Below, piece after piece: positions 9,466 to 17,570 of a DNA stretch of 64,000 bases; within the stretch, counting starts at the first letter, position 1, and each line of letters begins with the position of its first letter. Under the pieces are notes generated by a model. It had not been told where the DNA came from, searched no databases, and saw nothing but the letters and a program-made list of their open reading frames with translations. The translations under genes and the position numbers were made by a program. Source of the DNA: Pseudomonas lini (lineage in GTDB: Bacteria; Pseudomonadota; Gammaproteobacteria; Pseudomonadales; Pseudomonadaceae); NCBI RefSeq assembly GCF_001042905.1, contig NZ_JYLB01000010.1, forward strand, positions 1 to 64,000, in the 5' to 3' direction.

Positions 9466-9501
9466 CTCGATAAAATTCCTCGCACCAGAGCGCCCGAAGC
9501 C

Positions 9502-10890
9502 TCAAACGGTGCGGGAAAACCGGCCTTTTTGCTCCCCTCCCAGATAGGCGTCAAATGCCATCGCGGCACTGCGCATCATCAAATGCCCTTGCGGCAACAG
9601 CACCAACTCGTCGCTGTGAATCTGCAACAGTCCGTCACGCACCTGCTCGTCCAGTTGCGCCAGCGCATCGGCAAAATACTCGGTGAAGCAAATCCCATGA
9701 CCCGCTTCGAACTTGGCGAAATCGATCCTGCCGTGGCACATCAGGTCGCTGATCACTTCGCGGCGCAGCAAGTCATCGGCGCTCAAGCGATAACCACGAT
9801 GCACCGGCAACAAACCTTGATCGATACGGGCGTAGTACTGCGAAAGCTCCTTGACGCTCTGGCTGTAGCTGTCGCCGACCTTGCCGATCGAAGACACTCC
9901 CAGGCCGATCAAGTCGCAGTCGGCATGGGTCGAGTAGCCCTGAAAATTGCGTTGCAGGGTGCCATGGGTGCGGGCCAGCGCCAGTTCGTCTTCCGGCAAG
10001 GCGAAGTGATCCATGCCGATATAGACATAACCGGCTTCGGTCAGGCGGCGGATGGTCAACTCCAGCAACTCCAGCTTGCGCTCCGGTGGCGGCATGTCCG
10101 CCGGGCGAATCAGCCGTTGCGCGCGCACCAGCTCGGGTAAATGGGCGTAGCTGTAGGCGGCAATCCGGTCCGGACGCAGGGCGATGATCTTGCCGAGGGT
10201 GACGTCGAAACTGTTCACCGTTTGCAGTGGCAGGCCGTAAATCAGATCGACGCTGATCGACTTGAATTGCGCCTCGCGCGCCGCCGCGACCAGCGCGTAG
10301 ATCTGTTCTTCACTTTGCTGGCGATTGACCGCGGCTTGTACGTCGGGATCGAAGTCCTGCACGCCGAAGCTCAGACGATTGAACCCCAGTTGGCGCAGCG
10401 ACTGGATCTGCTCGGTGTTGATGGTGCGTGGATCGACCTCGATGGAAAACTCATGGTCATCGCTGTCGTCCATGTCGAACGCCTGGTGCAAGCAGTCCAT
10501 CAGGCCCGCCAGCTGTTCACTGGTCAAATACGTCGGCGTGCCCCCGCCCAAGTGCAGCTGCGTGAGTTTGCGCGTGCTGTCGAACAAGACGGCCTGCATC
10601 ACGATTTCACGCTTGAGGTACGTCAGGTATTCGACGGCCCGATGGGTTTTCTGGGTAATGATTTTGTTGCAGGCGCAGTAGTAGCAAAGGCTCTTGCAGA
10701 ACGGAATGTGGATATACACCGACAATGGCTTGGGCACCGCCGCCAGATTGCTGTCGGAGGCGGCACGCTGATAGTCGTCAACGGCAAACGCCTGATGAAA
10801 CTGCGGCGCCGTGGGATAAGAGGTATAGCGCGGCCCGGGACGGTCATACTTTTCGACCAGGGCTCGATCGAAATCGAATGCAGGTTTCAT
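9502..10890 (-). CDS. hemN: HemN, oxygen-independent coproporphyrinogen III dehydrogenase
   Basis: A 462-residue radical SAM enzyme converting coproporphyrinogen III to protoporphyrinogen IX without oxygen, needed for heme synthesis under denitrifying conditions. The cluster motif CKSLCYYCAC has Cys65, 69, 72 and 74, closely matching the E. coli positions. The SAM-binding GGGTP motif and the HemN C-terminal domain follow. The ATG used has only a weak ribosome site; a TTG two codons upstream is the alternative. It begins 22 bases after the HemN-like gene, so the two are probably cotranscribed. Confidence 0.96.
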   Translation of the reverse strand: MKPAFDFDRALVEKYDRPGPRYTSYPTAPQFHQAFAVDDYQRAASDSNLAAVPKPLSVYIHIPFCKSLCYYCACNKIITQKTHRAVEYLTYLKREIVMQAVLFDSTRKLTQLHLGGGTPTYLTSEQLAGLMDCLHQAFDMDDSDDHEFSIEVDPRTINTEQIQSLRQLGFNRLSFGVQDFDPDVQAAVNRQQSEEQIYALVAAAREAQFKSISVDLIYGLPLQTVNSFDVTLGKIIALRPDRIAAYSYAHLPELVRAQRLIRPADMPPPERKLELLELTIRRLTEAGYVYIGMDHFALPEDELALARTHGTLQRNFQGYSTHADCDLIGLGVSSIGKVGDSYSQSVKELSQYYARIDQGLLPVHRGYRLSADDLLRREVISDLMCHGRIDFAKFEAGHGICFTEYFADALAQLDEQVRDGLLQIHSDELVLLPQGHLMMRSAAMAFDAYLGGEQKGRFSRTV

Positions 10891-10912
10891 GATCAATCAA
10901 CTCGCAGGTGGG

Positions 10913-12259
10913 TTAATGCCTTGCACTGCCCGAATCCTTTTCAAACAGGTTGCAGATGGCATCCACTTCCGGCCGGCCGGCGGGAAGAATGCTGATGAAA
11001 CGGTCCGACAATTCAATCAACCCGTCGCGACTCAATTGCTCCAGCAATGGCCAGACAGATGCAAAGTACTTGGAGAAAATCAGGCCATAGCGCCGCTCGA
11101 TGGCGCGGATATCCAGCTCTTGATCACACGCCAGTCGCTCCATGACCATGTGCCGTATCTGATCCCCCGCCTCGAAACGCCAGCCACGAGACGTCGGCAA
11201 TTGGCCCCGGTCCAGCTGTTGCTGATAACGCTCGATGGCGTCGGTGTTTTGCGTATACAAATCGTCGATCTGACTGATAGCCCCCAAACCGAAGCCGATA
11301 TGGTCGCAATAGCCGTGACGGGTAAAACCGTCACACGTGCGACGTAATCGGCCGCGCTCCTGAGCGATCGCCAGATCATCGTCGGGCCGCACAAACTGCC
11401 CCATACCGATGTAGTGATAGCCCACGGCGATCAACTGTTCGAAGGCGATCTGGCGCATCGCGCCTTTATCGTCCTGGCTGCACAGTTCTCTGACCTGGTC
11501 GCCGAGCATCGGCCGATAACGGCGTGGTGGCCGGGCATAGTCGAACACCATCAGCCTGTCCGGCTCCAGTTCAATGATCGCCGCCAGCTTCAACGCGAAG
11601 CTTTCTGGCGTTTGCCAGGCATGACCAAAACCCAGATCGACATTGATCGATCGATAACCAAAGGTGCGGGCGGCATCGATCAATGAATGAATGGGGGCCG
11701 GGTTCTGGTAGCAGGCCACCGACATGTCACAGTCGGTGTCGATATCCGGAACGCCAATGCTGACATGATTGAATCCCTGGTTGCGCAACGCACCCATGGT
11801 CGACCAATCGGTATGGTGAAGGTCGACATCGACGCTGTAGTCGCCGCACTCATGCTCGAGAAAGTTGAATCGATCACGCAGGTGATTCATCAGGCGCTCG
11901 AGATGAGCGATGGTGGGTGTTCCGCCGCTCAGGTGAAATTGTTCGACCCGTTGCTCCGCTCCCAGATGACAACCGACGAGGTCGATCTCCTGTTCCAGGC
12001 GTTGAAGGTACTGTTCGATTTCGCCGTGCTCGCAGGCGACATCGCGCGGGGAACAAAAGGATGGCTTGAGGCTGGAAGGCAGCTGCACGTTCAGGGCGAT
12101 CGGGCGGCGTTTCTGCCGGCTGACGCGCAAGGCGCGAAGCAAATCCAGAGAGCCGATGCCGTCATGAAACTTTTGTGTGTCGGCATGGCAGTTGGGGTCG
12201 AGTACGCCCTGATCGCACCGAGCGATCAGATCGCCGGGGGCGTGAGAAAAATCGAGCAT
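10913..12259 (-). CDS. HemN-like paralogue with Ser in place of the Fe-S Cys
   Basis: A 448-residue protein collinear with HemN over its whole length (shared blocks include LSGGTPT, INVDLGFG, GLGAISQIDD and the C-terminal domain). At the radical SAM site HemN Cys65, Cys69 and Cys72 align with Ser63, Ser67 and Ser70, so the 4Fe-4S cluster cannot form in the usual way. The SAM-binding GGTP motif and full length remain, with no stop or frameshift. It may be a non-catalytic heme or porphyrin binder, a partner or chaperone of HemN, or early decay. The start at 12259 follows GGAGA, and an FNR-type box lies about 66 bases upstream. Function not established. Confidence 0.85.
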   Translation of the reverse strand: MLDFSHAPGDLIARCDQGVLDPNCHADTQKFHDGIGSLDLLRALRVSRQKRRPIALNVQLPSSLKPSFCSPRDVACEHGEIEQYLQRLEQEIDLVGCHLGAEQRVEQFHLSGGTPTIAHLERLMNHLRDRFNFLEHECGDYSVDVDLHHTDWSTMGALRNQGFNHVSIGVPDIDTDCDMSVACYQNPAPIHSLIDAARTFGYRSINVDLGFGHAWQTPESFALKLAAIIELEPDRLMVFDYARPPRRYRPMLGDQVRELCSQDDKGAMRQIAFEQLIAVGYHYIGMGQFVRPDDDLAIAQERGRLRRTCDGFTRHGYCDHIGFGLGAISQIDDLYTQNTDAIERYQQQLDRGQLPTSRGWRFEAGDQIRHMVMERLACDQELDIRAIERRYGLIFSKYFASVWPLLEQLSRDGLIELSDRFISILPAGRPEVDAICNLFEKDSGSARH

Positions 12260-12318
12260 GACAGGTCTCCGAGACTGGCTGCGGATCAACAGTGTCCGGG
12301 ATTGGCGATCAATGCTCC

Positions 12319-12332
12319 TTGACTTGTATCAA
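12319..12332 (-). promoter_or_regulatory. ANR/DNR box upstream of the hemN-like/hemN operon
   Basis: TTGACTTGTATCAA matches TTGAN-N4-ATCAA. Its centre lies about 66 bases upstream of the HemN-like start codon, the same geometry as at nosR, so both hemN-type genes are expected to be induced at low oxygen. Confidence 0.85.
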
Positions 12333-12376
12333 GCGCAAGCCAAGTGCTTGCAGGACAGACCTTGGGGCAAGGCCGC

Positions 12377-12820
12377 TCACCACGTCAGGTAAAACATCCC
12401 CTTGGCCAGCAGCACAATGACGACCATATGGCAGAACACACTGCCATGGATGAAATGCAGGTATCGAGCGTTCATTCGGCCGCTTTTGAACAGCAAGATG
12501 GCGGCCAGGAAATGCAGCAGCACGCTCACGGCGACCATGATTTTCAACAGCAACAAGGTGCTGAACGATGAGGCCATTGGTGTTGCAAGGACGGGCAAAT
12601 AGCGCAGCCAGACCATGCCCAGCCCCGCGCCGAACAATACCAGTAGCACCCACGGCATCAGGGTGCGGGCTCGGCGGCCAATACCCTCCTCGACCAGCAA
12701 CATCACTTTGGCGGGCAACTGTTTGCGGATGCTTTCCAAAAAAAGGACTTCGAAGAACACCGTGCCGATAAAGATCAAAGCGGCAAACAGATGAAAGGTT
12801 AGAAACAGCGGATAGAGCAT
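12377..12820 (-). CDS. Four-helix CopD-like inner-membrane protein
   Basis: A 147-residue integral membrane protein with four predicted helices. Conserved His residues fall in the first (LFLTFHLFAALIF), third (VLLHFLAAILLF) and fourth (FIHGSVFCHMVVIVLLA) segments, a pattern seen in CopD-like and heme-binding four-helix proteins. It could bind copper or heme, and either would fit beside a copper enzyme and heme genes. An FNR-type box lies about 72 bases before the ATG. No close family name is assigned with certainty. Confidence 0.7.
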   Translation of the reverse strand: MLYPLFLTFHLFAALIFIGTVFFEVLFLESIRKQLPAKVMLLVEEGIGRRARTLMPWVLLVLFGAGLGMVWLRYLPVLATPMASSFSTLLLLKIMVAVSVLLHFLAAILLFKSGRMNARYLHFIHGSVFCHMVVIVLLAKGMFYLTW

Positions 12821-12885
12821 GAATGTTCGCCCTCAGTTCAGCTGTCGGTTTCTCCGGAGAATACAGAGCAGCTCGACTCAGGCGA

Positions 12886-12899
12886 TTGACATCAATCAA
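12886..12899 (-). promoter_or_regulatory. ANR/DNR box upstream of the CopD-like gene
   Basis: TTGACATCAATCAA matches TTGAN-N4-ATCAA and lies 66-79 bases upstream of the start codon at 12820. It is the third such box in the nos/hem block. Confidence 0.85.
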
Positions 12900-13093
12900 G
12901 AAACCCGCGAATCCGCGCCGCCAGGGGCCGCGCCACACCGATCCTGTGCGGCGCGATCAGCCAGGCTATCGAACACAAGTTCGACTTCGTGCCATTCATC
13001 GACAATACTCAATAATCGAAAGTACCTGCCGATAGTCAAAACAATGCCCCGGCATTAGGGGATTTTAGAACGTGTAGTAATGGGTTCAAGCTT

Positions 13094-13357
13094 ATGAAAG
13101 ATATCTATCTGCTGATCGAGCATGGAATGGATCAGGGCGAAGTTTATGTACTTGGCTGGTTCGATGATGAGAAAAGGGCCAAGGAAGTGGCCGAGGAGAA
13201 GGAGTGGGAGGTGTACCGCGCCAGCTTGAAAACTGAGCATCCCTGGTCAAATCACAAACCGCTGGCGCCAGACCAGACTAAATATCGTCGTTTCTGGATC
13301 AAAGAGATTTCCAGATTTGATCACGTCCCGGTTCCCAGGTCCTCAGCGGTTCATTGA
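13094..13357 (+). CDS. Conserved small protein of unknown function
   Basis: An 87-residue soluble protein, rich in charged and aromatic residues (YVLGWFDDEKRAKEVAEEKEWEVYR), with no signal peptide or membrane segment. It is not recognised as a named family. The ribosome site is weak, so the start is provisional. It precedes the SRAP gene on the same strand but is separated by about 80 bases. Confidence 0.6.
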   Translation: MKDIYLLIEHGMDQGEVYVLGWFDDEKRAKEVAEEKEWEVYRASLKTEHPWSNHKPLAPDQTKYRRFWIKEISRFDHVPVPRSSAVH

Positions 13358-13440
13358 CCCCCATCCGACTTCGGCTGCTCGGGGTACGCCCCACCCTGAA
13401 ACTATTGTCTAAGCTCAGGATTAAGCATGAGGGCTCAGCC

Positions 13441-14118
13441 ATGTGCGGACGACTTTCGCAGTATCGAGGTGTTCACGAGTTCGTGGCGGCGTTGAGTATG
13501 CCCAACGCCTTGGTCAACAATGCTGGCGATCAGCCGCTCGAACTCTACAACGCCGCGCCGTCGACTCAGCTCGCCTTGTTCCACGAGGAAAGCGGCATGC
13601 TGCACGCCGACAGGGTTCGTTGGGGCTGGCGACCGCACTGGGCCAGGGATCACGCAACACCGATCAACGCCCGGGTTGAGAAAGTCGCCCACGACCCATT
13701 CTTCAAGGAGATATGGCCGCACCGGGCAATTATTGCCATCGACAACTGGTTTGAATGGGTTTACGAGGGCGGTCCGAAGAAACAGCCTTACCTGATCCGT
13801 CGCAAGGATCACGCGCCGATCCTGTGCGCCGCCATTGGTCAGTATCCAAGGTACGAAAAGGAGCCGGACGAGCATGACGGCTTCGTGATCATCACCGCGG
13901 ACAGTGAAGGTGGCATGGTGGATCTTCACGACCGTCGGCCTGTGACGCTCAGTCCCGAACTGGCCCGGGAATGGATTGACCCCTACACGCCCAAGGAGCG
14001 CGCCGAGCAGATGCTCCTGCAGCAACGCGAACCTTGCGACGTCTTCGAATGGTTCAAAGTGGACATGGCCGTGGGCAATGTGAAGAACCAGGGCTCAGAA
14101 CTGATAGAGCCTATCTAG
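13441..14118 (+). CDS. SRAP/YedK-type abasic-site DNA-protein crosslink protein
   Basis: A 225-residue SOS-response-associated peptidase (SRAP) family protein, related to E. coli YedK and human HMCES, which link covalently to abasic sites in single-stranded DNA. The start at ATG-TGC leaves Cys2 as the new N-terminus after Met removal (MCGRLSQY), as the mechanism requires. The catalytic-type Asn in PINARVEK, the Glu in NWFEWV and the His in MVDLHDRRP are all present. The frame extends 29 residues further upstream, but that would bury Cys2. Probably monocistronic. Confidence 0.92.
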   Translation: MCGRLSQYRGVHEFVAALSMPNALVNNAGDQPLELYNAAPSTQLALFHEESGMLHADRVRWGWRPHWARDHATPINARVEKVAHDPFFKEIWPHRAIIAIDNWFEWVYEGGPKKQPYLIRRKDHAPILCAAIGQYPRYEKEPDEHDGFVIITADSEGGMVDLHDRRPVTLSPELAREWIDPYTPKERAEQMLLQQREPCDVFEWFKVDMAVGNVKNQGSELIEPI

Positions 14119-14258
14119 GGCCTGAGCACCATGACCCGCCCCAATCAATCCGTCACCATGACGAATGGGGATAAAACAATCTGAACCCGCACTTCCCCTC
14201 CAAGTCGAAAAATTGGCAGCCCTTAATCACTGAAGCATCACTTTAAAGGAGTCTTTTC

Positions 14259-14675
14259 ATGAAGATTTCGGAAGTCATGACGAAAGATGTTTTAACAGCC
14301 AAGCCAAGCCAGACGATCCAGGAGGCCGCAAACATGATGGCCAGGATCGATAGCGGCGCCATCATGGTTGAGGAGCAAGAGCGTCTGATTGGCATGATCA
14401 CGGACCGGGATATAGCCATCAGAGCTGTAGCCGAAGGACTCCCCGGCAAAACCCCTATCAGTAAAGTAATGACTGGCGGCATCCGCTATTGCTTTGAGGA
14501 TGAAGACATAGAGCATGTGGCAAAGAACATGGCGGACGTGCAACTGCGTCGCCTGCCCGTGCTCAACCGAGACAAGCGTCTGGTTGGCGTTGTGTCGCTG
14601 GGAAACATTGCCAGCACTCGATCTCAATCCGCCGCTGCGACGGTTTTGCGCGGAGTGGCACAGGCTCATCATTAA
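14259..14675 (+). CDS. Tandem CBS-domain protein
   Basis: A 138-residue protein made of two CBS domains (about residues 7-60 and 72-128) and nothing else. The typical features are VMTKDVLTAKPSQTI, MITDRDIAIRAVAEG, VMTGGIRYCFEDEDI and RRLPVLNRDKRLVGVVSLGN. Such Bateman modules bind adenine nucleotides and report energy state, but stand-alone members have no assigned target. A strong AAAGGAG precedes the ATG. The neighbours give no functional hint. Confidence 0.93.
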   Translation: MKISEVMTKDVLTAKPSQTIQEAANMMARIDSGAIMVEEQERLIGMITDRDIAIRAVAEGLPGKTPISKVMTGGIRYCFEDEDIEHVAKNMADVQLRRLPVLNRDKRLVGVVSLGNIASTRSQSAAATVLRGVAQAHH

Positions 14676-14870
14676 CCGGGCCGCTAAGCGTTCATCAGGA
14701 TTAAAACTCGCATGGATCTGGCACGCTCGCCTGGCCTGGAATCCCGTTCGAAACCCGGTTTCAGGGTCAGGCGAGTCCTTGTGCACACATCCACCACAAC
14801 CGTCTCGCAGAGATAACCTTCCCACACCCAGTGCGCCGTTCGCTGGGGCGCATGCTTATTGCGCGACACA

Positions 14871-15125
14871 TCAGTTTGGCTCGACGAGCAGATCCTTGTC
14901 CTCTGCGCCTAGCGCCGGCTCCTGGTCTTCCAGTTTGTCGGTTTCTCGCTTCTTTTTCAGTCGAGCTCGAGTGCGCTCGGTGTCATAGGTTTTTCCGTCG
15001 GCCAAGGCATTCAGGGTTGTTGAAATCCGATAGAAACCACCACACGGCTCACAATAAATACGCAAGCCGCCCCCGAACGAAAGATCTTCCAGCGCATTAG
15101 TGTTTCCACACAGCGGACAGTTCAT
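14871..15125 (-). CDS. Small zinc-ribbon protein
   Basis: An 84-residue protein with a zinc-ribbon-like N-terminus (CPLCG near residue 3 and CEPCG about 24 residues later) followed by a charged helix containing YDTERTRARLKKKRE and an acidic tail. The ATG was chosen because AGGAGG lies five bases upstream. It is related to the protein at 15417-15722: both have paired CxxC-type elements, Y[RK][IV]S after the second pair, and a D.ERTR motif. Function unknown. Confidence 0.75.
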   Translation of the reverse strand: MNCPLCGNTNALEDLSFGGGLRIYCEPCGGFYRISTTLNALADGKTYDTERTRARLKKKRETDKLEDQEPALGAEDKDLLVEPN

Positions 15126-15294
15126 AGCCACCTCCTGATCATTCAGTTAGCCGCTTTCAGCCCGCCATAAATGCTGACAACCTGGGTAGGGTGTGATGAC
15201 GAATAGCGGGGACATGTTGATATCGACAGGGGCTATCCATGGAGGTTGCTTGTTTTTTTGTCGATAGATCGAGCAATACCTGTGTGAGCCCCTG

Positions 15295-15384
15295 CAGGAG
15301 CTGCCGAAGGCTGCGATCTTTTGATCTTGATCTTTCAGGAGCTGCTGAAGATCAAAAGATCGCAGCCTTCGGCAGCTCCTACAG
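15295..15384. repeat. Inverted REP pair (GGAGCTGCCGAAGGCTGCGATC class)
   Basis: Two head-to-head copies of the GTAGGAGCTGCCGAAGGCTG-type REP, read as AGGAGCTGCCGAAGG on the left and CCTTCGGCAGCTCCTAC on the right, can form one long hairpin. It lies between two zinc-ribbon genes read on the minus strand. The rest of 15126-15416 shows nothing else. Confidence 0.9.
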
Positions 15385-15416
15385 GGGGATGGTGTTTCAG
15401 CCAGGACAGACGGATT

Positions 15417-15722
15417 CTAATCCGCAACCAACGGCTGCCTGGAACGACTCGGCGCGAAGACCGACCTTTCCTCGGTGTCGCGATGCAACAAGGAAACGAA
15501 GTAGTCATAGGTGGATATCAACGGCACCGGATCGTCATTGCGCGCCATCTCAAGCCATCGTCTTGTGCGTTCGATGTCAAAGAACTCGTTCTTGAGTTTC
15601 ATTTTCGCCACAAGGTTCGCCGAGACCTTGTAGCGTCCACAACCGGCCGAGCATTTGACTTCTGACCAGTCTCCAGCCGCGTGAACAGTGTTAGAGGCAG
15701 CCTGACAGATTAGGCACTTCAT
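15417..15722 (-). CDS. Small zinc-ribbon protein, related to 14871-15125
   Basis: A 101-residue protein with CLIC at residues 3-6 and a second Cys pair CSAGC about 26 residues on, followed by YKVSANL and FDIERTRRWLE. The last motif matches YDTERTRARL in the neighbouring zinc-ribbon protein, so the two are probably old duplicates. GGAG lies seven bases before the ATG. The C-terminal 25 residues (SVFAPSRSRQPLVAD end) are unrelated to the neighbour. Function unknown. Confidence 0.72.
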   Translation of the reverse strand: MKCLICQAASNTVHAAGDWSEVKCSAGCGRYKVSANLVAKMKLKNEFFDIERTRRWLEMARNDDPVPLISTYDYFVSLLHRDTEERSVFAPSRSRQPLVAD

Positions 15723-15815
15723 GTTCGATCTCCGTATCCATGAACTACCAACTGTAGACGATCCGCGACCAAGGAGCGTTCACTTGGAAGAAAGATAAGA
15801 ACCTCAAAAAGTGAA

Positions 15816-15839
15816 GAGCCCAGCGCAATGGCTGGGCTC
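15816..15839 (-). terminator. Hairpin terminator after the 64-residue gene
   Basis: GAGCCCAGC-GCAATG-GCTGGGCTC is a perfect nine-base stem directly after the gene ending at 15843 (minus strand). It can also act on plus-strand transcripts. Confidence 0.75.
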
Positions 15840-15842
15840 CGG

Positions 15843-16037
15843 TTATCTTCTGTTTTCCAGCATCTTATCGGCGAGTGCTTTGGCCCTTTGGATTAACAGA
15901 TTCTGCCTGTCTTCGTGGGTGGCTTCTCCAACCACCGGTGCCGTCAGATTGCTTTCGGCAATCAACGCGGCACAGAAGTATTGATCCCAAACAGCGCTTT
16001 GCTCCGACTCCTGTCTGTTCATTTGGTCGGCGATCAT
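15843..16037 (-). CDS. Conserved small protein of unknown function
   Basis: A 64-residue soluble protein with two predicted helices and no signal peptide (QESEQSAVWDQYFCAAL; ILRL-like end LLIQRAKALADKMLENRR). AAGGAG lies seven bases before the ATG and a terminator hairpin follows directly, which supports a real, singly transcribed gene. Family not named. Confidence 0.75.
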   Translation of the reverse strand: MIADQMNRQESEQSAVWDQYFCAALIAESNLTAPVVGEATHEDRQNLLIQRAKALADKMLENRR

Positions 16038-16228
16038 ATGCGGCTCCTTTTGATGAGGTAGCCTCTTTAGTTTACGCCACGAATCGTGGGCTACCCACGT
16101 CGCGAAGGATGATCGGCAATCTCATTGCAATGCCAATCGCTGGCGACAAATCGTTTCCTCAACTAGGATTTTTACCGTACAGGACTTCGCCCACTGTGTT
16201 TTCGGGCGACTCACCAAAGGAGAGATAG

Positions 16229-16423
16229 ATGACATCTACTCGTATTTCCGAGCAAACCTATCGTGGTTGGTCCACCCCCATCCTGCTCGAACTGAAGGAA
16301 AGAGAACACCAGCTAGACCCTTCCGCACGCCAGGCTCTGCAGAATGTCCTGGTAGAAAGAAGGCTTGTAAACACCGGAAACCCTGCTGGCAGTGATCGGC
16401 GCAAGGCTGATCCGGCCAAGTAA
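16229..16423 (+). CDS. Conserved small protein of unknown function
   Basis: A 64-residue soluble protein with central helix LLELKEREHQLDPSARQALQNVLVERRLV and a disordered charged tail. AAAGGAGAG precedes the ATG at good spacing, and a strong hairpin terminator lies about 80 bases downstream. It is divergent from the 64-residue gene at 15843. No recognised domain. Confidence 0.72.
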   Translation: MTSTRISEQTYRGWSTPILLELKEREHQLDPSARQALQNVLVERRLVNTGNPAGSDRRKADPAK

Positions 16424-16503
16424 CAGACATCAAGTTTTCGTCCACCCCACGCTGCTGGCACTCTGTCGGCAGCGTGCTCATAAGCAATCACCAAATTCCA
16501 GAC

Positions 16504-16546
16504 AAAAAAAAAGCCCAGGCAGCTGATGGACGCCTGGGCTTTAAAA
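16504..16546. terminator. Bidirectional intrinsic terminator
   Basis: AAGCCCAGGC (16511-16520) pairs with GCCTGGGCTT (16532-16541), flanked by an A-run on the left and a T/A-run on the right, so it can stop transcription from both sides. The remainder of 16424-16821 holds no supported gene; a 61-codon frame on the minus strand lacks a ribosome site and was not called. Confidence 0.9.
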
Positions 16547-16821
16547 ATGCATAAACCGTGGTGGTGAACGCGGGGCAATATTACCTAATCGCGTGACTTG
16601 TAACAAGATATTCTGACTCACTATCCAGTTACTAAATATCCTAACTCATTAAATATCCACACTATTTTCAAGTCATCCACTGACTGCGCCACTCCCAACA
16701 CTCCCAGGGACTGTTTGCTCTTGGAAGTTATTTCAGGAATGACCGTTCCTGGATTCCGACATATGGCTCCGACATACGGCACAGGCGTCCTCCATAAACG
16801 GAGCACGAAATGAAGCGAGCG

Positions 16822-17157
16822 TTACAAACAATCCCGGACAGCTTGGCGCAGCGCCCCTGACTTCGCCCACGGTGGCCCTTGGTAAAGCGACACCTGGCTG
16901 CCATCCTTCGATTTCACGATAACCAGAATTTCGTCAGCCGTGATGATGCTCGGCGCGGTGATCCGGTAGCCATTGGAAATCGCCGATTGCGTCGATCCCG
17001 CAATCTCCTGACGCCATAACGGCAATACACACGCGGCATATTCCTTGGGCGCCTTCTCGCTGTATTTGCTGATATTGGGTTCGCCCGGCACCACGGATGC
17101 GGGTAATGAACAGCCCGCCAACACAGCCACCGCTATTCCCGCTATCAACATGCGCAT
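16822..17157 (-). CDS. Small lipoprotein of unknown function
   Basis: A 111-residue protein with a short signal peptide and lipobox LAGC (Cys16). The mature part has three further Cys-containing or aromatic spots (AACVLPLWRQEI, SLYQGPPW, final VRDCL) and looks like a small periplasmic or outer-membrane lipoprotein. The conserved string SNGYRITAPSIITADEILVIVKSKDG suggests a beta-rich fold. No function is assigned and the neighbours are unrelated. Confidence 0.78.
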   Translation of the reverse strand: MRMLIAGIAVAVLAGCSLPASVVPGEPNISKYSEKAPKEYAACVLPLWRQEIAGSTQSAISNGYRITAPSIITADEILVIVKSKDGSQVSLYQGPPWAKSGALRQAVRDCL

Positions 17158-17234
17158 AAACGCTTCCTTATCCTGAAAAACGGGAAATGTAGCCTGTACT
17201 TATGCATACATCCAGCGGACAGCCGGTGATGTCT

Positions 17235-17471
17235 CTACAAAGGGGCTTCGCCCTGCCCCGGCTCGGCTCCCGAGCCCGAATCGGGATACGACCTCGCATT
17301 CAGGTACGTCATCCATCGCTCGTACGCTTCATGCTGCCATTTCGTGACCCGCTCCCATTCCGGGCCGCTCAGTTGATGGGCCGAGATCAGTTTCATCATT
17401 TCCGTGGTTGCCGCATCCAGGTCAACGATCAGCTCATGCGCGTGGTGTCTGAAATCATCGGTAGTCGTCAT
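17235..17471 (-). CDS. Conserved small protein of unknown function
   Basis: A 78-residue soluble, mostly helical protein (MTTTDDFRHHAHELIVDLDAAT, later WERVTKWQHEAYERWMTYLN). The ATG used has GGGAGG ten bases upstream; a longer frame starting 30 codons earlier has no such site. It lies downstream of rtcB on the same strand after a 100-base gap. Family not recognised. Confidence 0.68.
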   Translation of the reverse strand: MTTTDDFRHHAHELIVDLDAATTEMMKLISAHQLSGPEWERVTKWQHEAYERWMTYLNARSYPDSGSGAEPGQGEAPL

Positions 17472-17570
17472 TTGAGATGGCCTCCCTAGCGAATGAATCA
17501 TTACCTCAATACGACAGCAGAGCTGCTCACCCGCGTTAATGTTCCCGACCAATGGAAGCACCTTCCATCA

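Noticed and set aside
16621..16806. A 61-codon frame on the minus strand
   Set aside because: No ribosome site, no recognisable pattern and A/T-rich sequence unlike neighbouring genes; it may be a relic but cannot be supported.
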